Shown here piece after piece: positions 1-7,370 of a DNA stretch of 14,221 nt (the stretch's first letter is position 1; every line of letters begins with the position of its first letter). The DNA lies in NCBI GenBank assembly GCA_964591375.1, contig CAZQAU010000035.1:1-14221 (forward strand), written 5' to 3'. This DNA comes from CAYYYG01 sp964591375. GTDB lineage: Bacteria; Patescibacteriota; Microgenomatia; UBA1406; GWC2-37-13. Both the position numbers and the translations under genes were made by a program. The notes under the pieces are model-generated. The model did no database searches, was not told the origin of the DNA, and saw only the letters and a list, made by a program, of their open reading frames with translations.

Positions 1-1108
1 CCGAGAATTCCGGCAGTGACGATGAGGATAAGCAGGATTGCTCCTCCGACGATAATAGCCGGTGCTAAGGCTTGCTTAGGTGGTAATGTAACAGAAGGCG
101 TCGGTGATTGCGCCGGAGTCAGTGTGGGCAATGGCACAGTCTCTGCAGTTACAGTCAGTACAGCACTATATTGGCCACACGGATTAGTCGCACGGATCGA
201 AAGATAAATAGATTCCAGATTTTTATTGAGAAGAGTAATAATAATATCATCGCCGGAAGCTCTTTCAGCTTTTGCCCAGGTGCTGCCGCCATCCGTACTG
301 ACTTCGATGATGGCATCTTCCTCAACGATTGTTTTCAGATGTAATGCGATATTTTCAACCACATTCGTACCATCATATGCGATTACACTGCGGGTATATT
401 TTTCAGGCACACGCCAGTCTATTTGTGCCACCGGCGAACAGACAGTAGGTGTAGGTGAAGCAGCAGCCGTTGTTGATGCGGTGGGAGTAACCGTTCCAGA
501 TGCAGGCACGGAAATACTTACACCGGCTGGAGTACCACCCCAGTTACATGAATTTTCAGCAGCAGCCCAAACCGCATACGAATGTCCTGTCTGAAATGCA
601 TAGTCATAACTTAATGAAGTAGTACCCATATGATCAATACAGACATCACCGGTGTTTGAAGTTATGATCTCGGAACAGTCGCCGCCAAACCCCCATCCGT
701 TACTTAAATCATTAATACGTAGGCCGTACCCTGAAGCATTGGTTACTGCTGACCATTTAATGGCATGTACTCCCGCCGTTACGGTACCTGATAGCGGTTC
801 AATAATAGTAGGCGCCGGCATTTTTACCATACAGGCTGCTGTTGTACCATACAATCTCAGTCCCGCTTTATTTTTAGCCGATCCACAGCTATTGACAGCT
901 CCAATCCAGACATTATATTTATGACCGTTGACAAAAGAACTGCTGAAGGAGGTACCGGTTACATTTTCATTACAAATATCACCGGCATTCTGAGGCTTAC
1001 TACAGTCACCAACCCAACCATTGGCTGTATCATCAATCCAGACAGAATATTTTGAAGCACCGGTAACTGCGTCCCAGGTAATGGTATTCGTACCTTCCAA
1101 AATTCCGA
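1..1108 (-). CDS. Modular surface protein, C-terminal part (FN3-like repeats, tail domain, membrane anchor)
   Basis: This is the 3' part of the gene that starts at 2455, read in the frame whose codons begin at 1106, 1103 and so on. That frame stays open from the gap to the window edge and is clearly related to the neighbouring 1317-aa protein (roughly two thirds identical by eye). It encodes two FN3-like repeats with motifs such as IDDTANGWVGDCS, NAGDIC and VNSCG, then a Thr/Ala/Pro linker. A beta-rich tail domain follows (WRVPEKYTRSVIAYDG...), then a stalk (VPLPTLTP) and a membrane segment beginning LAPAIIVGGAILL. Only the last few codons and the stop lie outside the window. Compared with its paralog it lacks the third FN3-like repeat and the GYR...GGGYAD domain, so the tail directly follows the second repeat. 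The likely role is a cell-surface, membrane-anchored binding or adhesion protein. The ligand is unknown. Confidence 0.85.
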
Positions 1109-1208
1109 NNNNNNNNNNNNNNNNNNNNNNNNNNNNNNNNNNNNNNNNNNNNNNNNNNNNNNNNNNNNNNNNNNNNNNNNNNNNNNNNNNNNNNNNNNNN
1201 NNNNNNNN
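1109..1208. other. Assembly gap of 100 Ns
   Basis: Exactly 100 Ns, the usual placeholder for a scaffold gap of unknown size. It falls inside a surface-protein gene, just where a second copy of an Ig-like repeat begins (CFSNMNVNPSTVAA, resembling the earlier CFSSMILSSSTVSA). Repeat collapse is therefore a plausible cause. The reading frame is not conserved across the Ns, so their number is not the true length. Confidence 0.97.
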
Positions 1209-2455
1209 CTTGCGGCCACCGTTGAAGGATTTACATTCATATTGGAAAAACATTCAGTTGATCCGCCACCGCCGCTACCAACTGTTAAAGTAGTAGACAC
1301 TTTTTGATTAAAACACGCCGCGGCTGTTGTAGGTTCTGGATTAGTCTGCTGGCTTATTGGATACATGTATCCTTCAACATCATATGTGCCATCTGCACTT
1401 GGTGCTGTACAGTTAAATGAAACTGAAGTAGATGTTTTAGATTTGAAAGTACAAGTGGCTCCTGCAGCTGGTTGTCCGTTCTTCAGTACTACACAGTTCA
1501 AATGATCACCGGTTAGTCCACCGCCATAGTTAAATTTGCATTCGAAAGATGCGCCTGCGGAGACTGTAGATGAAGACAGTATCATAGAAGAAAAACAACT
1601 GTTACCGCCACCACCGGTACATTGAGCTTTATAATCATCAAATCCTCTTTGCCAGCCGGTCTTACCGTTTACTGGAGTACTGGCATCTGAATAATTACCG
1701 TCACCATTTGGATCACAATAACCACCCGGCTGAGTCATCGGACAATTAGTAGTATTGGCATAGTGCCCACAGAAGTTATCGGTCGGACTGCGGGGAACAG
1801 TACAGGAACAACTATTGCCTGCACCACCCGTAGGCGTGGGTGAAGCACTACCGCCTCCGCCCGTCGGTGTCGGGGTCTTGGTCGGAGTGGCAGTTGGTGC
1901 AGCACACTGTGCCTGACATTCGGGCACTAAACCACCTTGGGCTACACAATAGTCCAGACAACTTACCGCCTGGACGGTTATAGTGTTAGATGTTTTCCAA
2001 TATCCACAGGAATTACCATATTCATTAACCCAAATTTTATAGGTATGACCAGCAGTAAACCCTCCCGTATATGATTTTTGATTCCCCATCTGGTCTGGTG
2101 TGCAGATATCAAATTCACCTGCATAATTACACTCAATAGTTGCCGGATTACCGTGTTGCATATTTCCATCCACGGTATCATCTATTCGCACACTGTACTT
2201 TGTCTGTGCATTCGGTGCTGTTGTCGTATTACTCGTCCACGTAAATCTTCGCTGACCAGCTTTTACTTTACCCGCTATTGTCGTCTCGGGAGCATTTAAC
2301 TGTATGTTCCATTGCGGAGTACACACTTGAGCATTCGTAACATTGGTAAGTGGCGCATTCATCACTTTAAAACTAAAAGCAAGTCCAGCAATGGAACCAA
2401 TAAGGAGAAGTACGGTGAGGCCGGTGGAGATAAGACCAATTTTAGACCTATTCAT
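1209..2455 (-). CDS. Modular surface protein, N-terminal part (signal segment, FN3-like and Ig-like repeats)
   Basis: These are the first 415 codons of the gene that continues after the gap. I place the start at the ATG at 2455 and not at the TTG at 2503, because that TTG is the first triplet of a promoter -35 box. Residues 8-30 form a hydrophobic signal or anchor segment. Residues 45-162 are an FN3-like domain with IDDTVDG, GEFDIC and GNSCG, the same signature as the repeats after the gap. Residues 165-280 are Cys-rich with a Thr/Pro/Gly linker and a short Ca-loop-like DPNGDGNYSD. Residues 287-393 are an Ig-like beta domain with several Cys, and a second copy begins at about 401 and runs into the gap. 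The protein should be exported and disulfide-rich. No ribosome binding site is evident. Ligand unknown. Confidence 0.85.
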
Positions 2456-2474
2456 ATTATTTATCTTATTGTTC

Positions 2475-2503
2475 AGTGTAAATTTTTTTTTACTCAATGT
2501 CAA
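2475..2503 (-). promoter_or_regulatory. Sigma70-type promoter of the downstream surface-protein gene
   Basis: A perfect TTGACA (2503-2498) is followed after exactly 17 bases by TACACT (2480-2475). The predicted transcript would begin near 2468, leaving about 13 bases before the ATG at 2455. It lies in the 58-base space after the stop of the upstream paralog, so this gene probably has its own transcript. The nonamer TTGACATTG is also found in front of that paralog. Confidence 0.6.
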
Positions 2504-2513
2504 ATCAGATATT

Positions 2514-5500
2514 TTATATACCCAACATCATGCCTGCAGCAATCAAAACGAGCAATATTGCCCCGCCAATAATGATTGCCGGTGCCAGCGGATTGCGCGG
2601 TGCTAATGTAACTGATGGGGTAACTGAAGCTGCTGGTGTAAGTGTGGGAAGTGGGACTGTTCCTACTTCAACCGATACAATAGCACTGGTGAGTCCACAA
2701 GCATTTTTAGCGCGAACCTGAACAGTATAGCTGTCTGAATTATGATTGACGAGAGTAATGATATAATCATCCGATGCTGGTTTTTCCGCATTTTCCCAGG
2801 TACTGCCATTGTCCATGCTTACCTCAACGACTGCATCTTCTTCAAGAATAGGTTTTAAATGAAGCGCAATATTTTCAATCACATCAATACCGTCATAAGC
2901 GATCACACTACGGGTGTATTTTTCACCCTCCCGCCAAGCAATATTAGCAACCGCAGTGCAGACTGTGGGTGTCGGTGTGGGGCCTGCTGAGGCACCGGGT
3001 GTTGGAGAAACCGCGATGGTAGGTATGGAGCTTGGTGAATAATTAAACCATACATCGGCATATCCGCCTCCCGGGCAGGTAATAGTACGGGATGCTCCCT
3101 GTTGAAGAGTACCATTGGCAGTAAGATTGGTATGACAATTGGTCGCATTGTTACAGTAGGTCGTTGAAACAGTATAACCACTTACTGCGGGGATAGATAC
3201 AGTATATGTTTTGTTTCCTGGAACAATCATGAAATATGGATTCGTTTGATAGACAGATTGTGCTGTGGTTCCCGCAACTGATACCGGCTGTTGCTTTATC
3301 GCATCCGGTACCCAAAGAGAAAGAGATTGGTTGGGATTGGCCGAATTTATGTAATATCCCCAACGGGTTGTAATGGCATTCTGATCGATCGGACCGACTA
3401 CAGTACGATACCCCTGTATCCGACAGGAGGTGGCATCAACCGGTGGCGGGATGGTGACTGAGCTGTCATTGGATTTACTCCAATCAAGACAGTAGTTGAT
3501 GGAATGGAGCCAGAAATGATAGGTGTGTCCTTCCTGGGCGTTGAAATCATAAGAAGTGGTACTTTTGGGAATATCATTCACACATTTATCACCACTGTTG
3601 GGATTATCACAGGAACCATTCCACGGATTACTTAGATCATCTATTCTCAAAGCATAGGTGCGGGCAGTACTCACCGGAGACCAGGTAATTTTAACTACTC
3701 CCGCATTAGCTCCCCCTTCAAGCGGTGAAGTTATACTCGGTATTTCGGCAGGAGTACAACTCCCTGGGGCTCTGGTTGGCTCTAAAGTCGGTTGGGTGGT
3801 TCCCGGGACCGTTACACTCGCACCGCTCGGATGCCCACCCCAATGACAACTATTTTCGCCGGCTACCCACACACCATATGTATGACCCTGCTGAAAATCA
3901 TAACTGTAGGAAAGAGTGCTGGTACTCATATGATCCAGACACACATCTCCGGCATTTTGCTTGAATACTTCTGAACAATCACCTCCATAATCCCAGCCAT
4001 TACTGGTGTCATTAATGCGCAGTCCGTACCCAGTCGCATTGGCAACTCCTGACCAGCGTATGGTATAAGAACCGGCAGATAAAGCACCCGATGGCGGAGC
4101 GATTAATGTGGGAGCAGGCATATTAAATGCACAGGCCGCGGTTGTGCCCAGTACCCGGATTCCGGAATTATTTTTGGCTGATCCACATGAGTTAACTGCT
4201 GCAGCCCAAATACCATATTTATGACCGTTGACAAAATTCATGGAGTAAGTCGGGGAGGTAAGATTATCCAGACAGATATCCCCGGGATTTTGTGTTTTGC
4301 TACAGTCACCTACCCAGCCATTGGTAGTATCATCGACACGGAGCAAATAACGGGAAGCCCCTGAAATGGGTTCCCAACTGATCGTATTCGTTCCTTCAGT
4401 AACAGCAATTAACTGAGAAAGTCCGGTAGGAGATGTGAATTTAGGTGCTGGCAGATCAGCTGCAGTACAAGCTGCCTGAGTGGGGGCGACAGTGGTCGCG
4501 GGCGTTGACGGGGTCGGGTTAACTCCCCCACCCGTTGTTGTGGGAGTAGGTGTGGCTCCGCCAGGTGTTGAGGTAGGTGCTCCGCCAGTGGGTAAAGCAC
4601 TCAAACCGCGCCACCAGCTATTCTTTAACCGGGGATCTATAAACTCGCCTGAGTTGCGTACAGCTACCCGTACTTCTTCGCCTTTGGAAGTACCAATTAC
4701 CTGCTTGCCTTTGACAATAGGCAGCTTCAACCTGATCTTTGAGTTCGGATATTTTTGAGCATCAAGCTGATTGTATAAGGAAAGCAGATTGGGGTCAGTA
4801 CAGATATTATCAAGATGAATAGTATAGTGACTTACCACATCATCTTGTAAGGTATATTTGATAGTGAGGCTATTTTGATCGGCGTATAATATGGTCGCGG
4901 TAAAACCACCATAGGTTTCAGTTCCTGCAATCAGATCAAACTTCGCATCAGGAACTCTTATTACAGAGCCTGAGTTTGCTGTTAAACCAATCATCGTGGC
5001 ATCGTACTTTCCCAACAACCCGCCCCGGGTATTATTGGCCCAGTTCCAATCATATACTTTATACGTACTTACAATAGCTGGTGTCTGATCAAGGAGTGTG
5101 GAAAGCTGAGGTGACTTTGGATCTATCGGCTCTCCCCGATCTGTTAATTGCTTAGCAGCATTGGATGATTCAAATCCACGAACTCGAATATTTTTATCAG
5201 GATGATCTTTAGCTTCCGAACTATTAGCGGCTGAATTCTGATCCATCTGCCATGATTCATAACTGTTACTTGAGGATGTCGGACAAGAACCGGGCGGCAC
5301 CGTCGGCTGTGTACCTGTGGTAGGAGTGGCGGCTGCCACTGTCGGTGTACTGCCGCCGCCCGCACTTTGAATTGGCGCATAAAATACTTTTGTATCGCCG
5401 GTTACATATACATAGTTTCCAATAATCCCCCATGCCGCACCTTCCAAATGATTTCCCCACGGCGAAACAATTTGAGCTTCGGGTAAATCGGGTGGATCGT

Positions 5501-6467
5501 CACTCCATCCTGCTAACGCCCCGCTGGCCGGGTCAAGATTCGTACTAAAAACTTTGCTGCCCCGGATAGCAAATAATGTATTGCCGATCACAAACAGATC
5601 GCCCCGCTGATTGCCATTGCCAGCTGGGATATCGGCCAATCGTTCCCAGTTATCCAAACTTCCATCAGAGTTTACGCGTATTTTATACAGAGAATTGTGA
5701 AGATTCCGGGTGGTATAGATAAATCCATAATCTGCACCTCCATTGGGAGCAAAAAAAACCGATTTACCCGGACCATCACCACCATTGGCTGTCGGGGAAA
5801 AATCGGGATGCTGTTTGCCGGTATAGGTGAATTTATTTCCCATCGGCAAACGGGCAAAATAAATATCACCGCGGTAGGTATAGGAATCGGGGCATGTTTT
5901 TGGTGGACAATTAAAGCCTCCTAAATGAAAAATATATTTGCCGGTTGTCAAAGGCGCATAGACGGCTGTATCCCATACCCACAGACGACCACCAAAAGAA
6001 GCGCTCAAACTGGTTTCATAGAAGGTATAATCGCGATTTTCCATCATTCCATTGGCTGTAAATGGATATTCAGAGATATGGCCATTCCGCATCATAAATG
6101 CAGAATTGTCTGTTTGGACCGCTGTAAAGCCATGAACACCACCATGATCCCCCCAGGCTTGTTGCCAGCTGGTAATATTACCGTCGGCCCCAGGTTTACC
6201 GGAGTAAACTTTACGCGAGTCGGTGGAATTTACAAAATAGTACCCATCATGCACAAATGAAGGATAGGGATGCCCCTGCCCCGGAAAGGATGCGGTGCTT
6301 TGCCAAGCCCCAAGCTGTGGTGTGGTTTGTGCTCCGACATTCTGGGATTTAGGAGATGATACCGAACTATAAAATCCCAAACATAATAAGGTTATAAGCA
6401 ATAAAAAGAGAACACGATAATTAAAAAAAATCTTCGCAGAATTATCTTCGTAAGATCGTTTGTGCAT
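2514..6467 (-). CDS. Giant modular surface protein: kelch propeller, M23-like domain, FN3-like repeats, membrane anchor (1317 aa)
   Basis: A complete gene with an ATG start. Residues 14-34 are a signal or anchor segment. Residues 52-368 look like a kelch/galactose-oxidase-type propeller with repeats such as DGSLDNWERL and SGALAGWSDD. Residues 400-622 form a beta domain (YKVYDWNW, LTIKYTLQDD, YTIHLDN, VKGKQVIGTSKGEE) that I remember from many Microgenomates proteins and that resembles an M23 fold without the HxxxD site. After a T/P/G linker come three FN3-like repeats (667-779, 780-890, 904-1010), each with about four Cys and a DxxNxW...GDxC motif. Residues 1011-1147 are a further beta domain with NATNCH and GGGYADVWF. 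A linker, a tail domain (1170-1270), a Pro/Thr stalk and a terminal hydrophobic helix (1293-1315) end the protein, with no basic tail after the helix. The likely role is surface adhesion or binding. No enzyme site is visible. Confidence 0.9.
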   Translation of the reverse strand: MHKRSYEDNSAKIFFNYRVLFLLLITLLCLGFYSSVSSPKSQNVGAQTTPQLGAWQSTASFPGQGHPYPSFVHDGYYFVNSTDSRKVYSGKPGADGNITSWQQAWGDHGGVHGFTAVQTDNSAFMMRNGHISEYPFTANGMMENRDYTFYETSLSASFGGRLWVWDTAVYAPLTTGKYIFHLGGFNCPPKTCPDSYTYRGDIYFARLPMGNKFTYTGKQHPDFSPTANGGDGPGKSVFFAPNGGADYGFIYTTRNLHNSLYKIRVNSDGSLDNWERLADIPAGNGNQRGDLFVIGNTLFAIRGSKVFSTNLDPASGALAGWSDDPPDLPEAQIVSPWGNHLEGAAWGIIGNYVYVTGDTKVFYAPIQSAGGGSTPTVAAATPTTGTQPTVPPGSCPTSSSNSYESWQMDQNSAANSSEAKDHPDKNIRVRGFESSNAAKQLTDRGEPIDPKSPQLSTLLDQTPAIVSTYKVYDWNWANNTRGGLLGKYDATMIGLTANSGSVIRVPDAKFDLIAGTETYGGFTATILYADQNSLTIKYTLQDDVVSHYTIHLDNICTDPNLLSLYNQLDAQKYPNSKIRLKLPIVKGKQVIGTSKGEEVRVAVRNSGEFIDPRLKNSWWRGLSALPTGGAPTSTPGGATPTPTTTGGGVNPTPSTPATTVAPTQAACTAADLPAPKFTSPTGLSQLIAVTEGTNTISWEPISGASRYLLRVDDTTNGWVGDCSKTQNPGDICLDNLTSPTYSMNFVNGHKYGIWAAAVNSCGSAKNNSGIRVLGTTAACAFNMPAPTLIAPPSGALSAGSYTIRWSGVANATGYGLRINDTSNGWDYGGDCSEVFKQNAGDVCLDHMSTSTLSYSYDFQQGHTYGVWVAGENSCHWGGHPSGASVTVPGTTQPTLEPTRAPGSCTPAEIPSITSPLEGGANAGVVKITWSPVSTARTYALRIDDLSNPWNGSCDNPNSGDKCVNDIPKSTTSYDFNAQEGHTYHFWLHSINYCLDWSKSNDSSVTIPPPVDATSCRIQGYRTVVGPIDQNAITTRWGYYINSANPNQSLSLWVPDAIKQQPVSVAGTTAQSVYQTNPYFMIVPGNKTYTVSIPAVSGYTVSTTYCNNATNCHTNLTANGTLQQGASRTITCPGGGYADVWFNYSPSSIPTIAVSPTPGASAGPTPTPTVCTAVANIAWREGEKYTRSVIAYDGIDVIENIALHLKPILEEDAVVEVSMDNGSTWENAEKPASDDYIITLVNHNSDSYTVQVRAKNACGLTSAIVSVEVGTVPLPTLTPAASVTPSVTLAPRNPLAPAIIIGGAILLVLIAAGMMLGI

Positions 6468-6483
6468 ATAAAGAATATCTTTA

Positions 6484-6512
6484 AGAATAATTTGAATTTA
6501 AGCCAATGTCAA
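6484..6512 (-). promoter_or_regulatory. Sigma70-type promoter of the 1317-aa surface-protein gene
   Basis: TTGACA (6512-6507), a 17-base spacer and TATTCT (6489-6484). The predicted start of transcription near 6477 leaves about 10 bases before the ATG at 6467, too few for a Shine-Dalgarno site, and none is seen. It shares the nonamer TTGACATTG and the spacing with the promoter at 2475-2503. Confidence 0.6.
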
Positions 6513-6595
6513 TCGGATGTATTATTAACCCAACAGTAGAGACGCATCATGATTTATATTAATTTTCACCCAAAACAATAATGATAGTATTCAGA

Positions 6596-6958
6596 TTAAT
6601 TACAAAGGGGTGGCGGTGCAGTCTGCTCCATCATGGATGGAATATGAAGCGGACATGTAAGTCCGAAACAGATAGCACATTTAAATACCTGGCGTTCCAT
6701 AACAGCCAAAACGCTGAGTATAAGAATAATCATAAAAACTCCAATTAAGGCAGAACTCATGCGTCGAAATGCTGCATCCCATTTATCTTTTACTCCTCCG
6801 GATACAATGACAGCTAAGGCTCCAGTCAGAAGCTGAAACAAAGCAGCCAGTCCGGCAATAACAAAAAAAATACGAATTAAAAATGTAAGTATGCCGCCGG
6901 GGCCTGGCATTACCCATCCTAAGGCATCCTGTATATTACCGATTGTTCCTGTTTCCAT
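6596..6958 (-). CDS. VirB2/TrbC-like small two-helix membrane protein (120 aa)
   Basis: Residues 24-52 and 71-87 are hydrophobic helices separated by a short charged loop, SGGVKDKWDAAFRRM. This topology, with a Gly-rich exit from helix 1 and an ALIG start to helix 2, is that of the VirB2/TrbC pilin-like small proteins abundant in CPR genomes. An upstream ATG at 6985 would add nine residues. I prefer 6958 because a TATAAT box ends six bases before it, which fits a leaderless transcript. The C-terminus is unusual: FKCAICFGLTC carries three Cys within nine residues, and a fourth Cys sits near the end in a Pro-rich tail. It could be a pilin-like or secretion-associated subunit, but no other secretion gene is in the window. 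The family call rests on topology only. Confidence 0.65.
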   Translation of the reverse strand: METGTIGNIQDALGWVMPGPGGILTFLIRIFFVIAGLAALFQLLTGALAVIVSGGVKDKWDAAFRRMSSALIGVFMIILILSVLAVMERQVFKCAICFGLTCPLHIPSMMEQTAPPPLCN

Positions 6959-6964
6959 GAGATT

Positions 6965-6993
6965 ATTATATAGGGATAATCTCATTACTGCAA
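6965..6993 (-). promoter_or_regulatory. Promoter positioned for a leaderless mRNA
   Basis: A perfect TATAAT (6970-6965) lies 17 bases downstream of TTGCAG (6993-6988), a weak -35. Transcription would start at or next to the ATG at 6958. If the ATG at 6985 were used instead, the -10 box would lie inside the coding region. Confidence 0.5.
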
Positions 6994-7104
6994 TCCAGTT
7001 TATACAATAATTCCTTCATACAGAATATGATACTTTTTACGGCTGATATGTATGTATTGAAAACACATTTATTTTTTACCGTGTGAGGTATATCATACTA
7101 ACTT

Positions 7105-7138
7105 ACGCGCGCGTTTTTATACTGTCACCGGCTGACAG
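7105..7138. promoter_or_regulatory. Palindromes around a TATACT box upstream of the 27-codon ORF
   Basis: ACGCGCGCGT (7105-7114) is a perfect 10-base palindrome. TATACT (7118-7123) is a possible -10 box with no good -35. CTGTCA-CCGGC-TGACAG (7122-7138) is an inverted repeat that overlaps the end of that box, an arrangement typical of an operator. The rest of the intergenic stretch 6986-7104 holds no gene that I can support. Confidence 0.3.
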
Positions 7139-7151
7139 AAAGGATGTTAAC

Positions 7152-7235
7152 ATGACTTGGGCTTTTATATTATCGGTGATATTAGTTGTCGGTATTTTAG
7201 CATATGTGCTAAACACTGATACGGGACCGATCTAA
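7152..7235 (+). CDS. Small single-helix hydrophobic peptide (27 aa)
   Basis: A 27-codon ORF from ATG to TAA. AAAGGA stands seven bases before the ATG, an ideal Shine-Dalgarno placement and the main reason to believe the ORF. The peptide starts MTWAFILSVILVVGILAYVL and ends NTDTGPI: one membrane helix of about 19 residues and a short polar tail. I recognise no family. Its size and shape would suit an accessory subunit of a membrane complex or a small membrane-active peptide such as a type I toxin. It runs convergently toward the structured segment at 7243-7352 and the RnfD-like gene. A chance ORF is still possible. Confidence 0.45.
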   Translation: MTWAFILSVILVVGILAYVLNTDTGPI

Positions 7236-7242
7236 TTGTAGT

Positions 7243-7352
7243 AAAAAGAAGACAACGTTGCCGGCAGGACGCGGCCCGAAAAGAATTTATTACTTCAATT
7301 TTGCTGAAGTATTTATAGTTCTTTACGCAGCTTGCTCCAATGCGTTGTCTTC
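7243..7352 (-). ncRNA. Candidate structured RNA or large convergent terminator
   Basis: GAAGACAACG (7248-7257) pairs perfectly with CGTTGTCTTC (7343-7352). TTG/CAA (7258-7260 with 7338-7340) extends this stem across a two-base bulge. Inside is a second element: AAAGAA/TTCTTT (7280-7285 with 7319-7324) and TACTTCA/TGAAGTA (7291-7297 with 7305-7311) around a seven-base loop. Between the two stems lies a large bulge. On the minus strand the closing stem is followed directly by five T, as in an intrinsic terminator. On the plus strand five T follow after CTGA. The plain reading is a shared terminator between convergent genes. A processed or independent small RNA with a 6S-like bulged shape is also possible. 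Confidence 0.35.
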
Positions 7353-7370
7353 CTGATTTTTAAGAATTCT

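Noticed and set aside
959..1108. C-terminus of the surface protein as read through the Ns
   Set aside because: The frame depends on the arbitrary number of Ns. It gives no recognisable domain, while the alternative frame matches the paralog throughout.
1690..1720. Dockerin or EF-hand domain (DPNGDGNYSD)
   Set aside because: There is only one loop and no paired second repeat or flanking helices.
2456..2503. TTG start 16 codons upstream of the chosen start of the gap-containing gene
   Set aside because: The TTG is the first triplet of a perfect -35 box, and the signal segment follows the ATG at 2455 directly.
2514..2640. LPXTG or PEP-CTERM sorting signal at the surface-protein C-terminus
   Set aside because: The stalk reads PLPTLTP, with no LPXTG or PEP box and no basic tail after the helix.
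7243..7361. SRP RNA, tRNA or tmRNA in the foldable segment
   Set aside because: The conserved SRP tetraloop region and any cloverleaf or tRNA-like end are absent on both strands.
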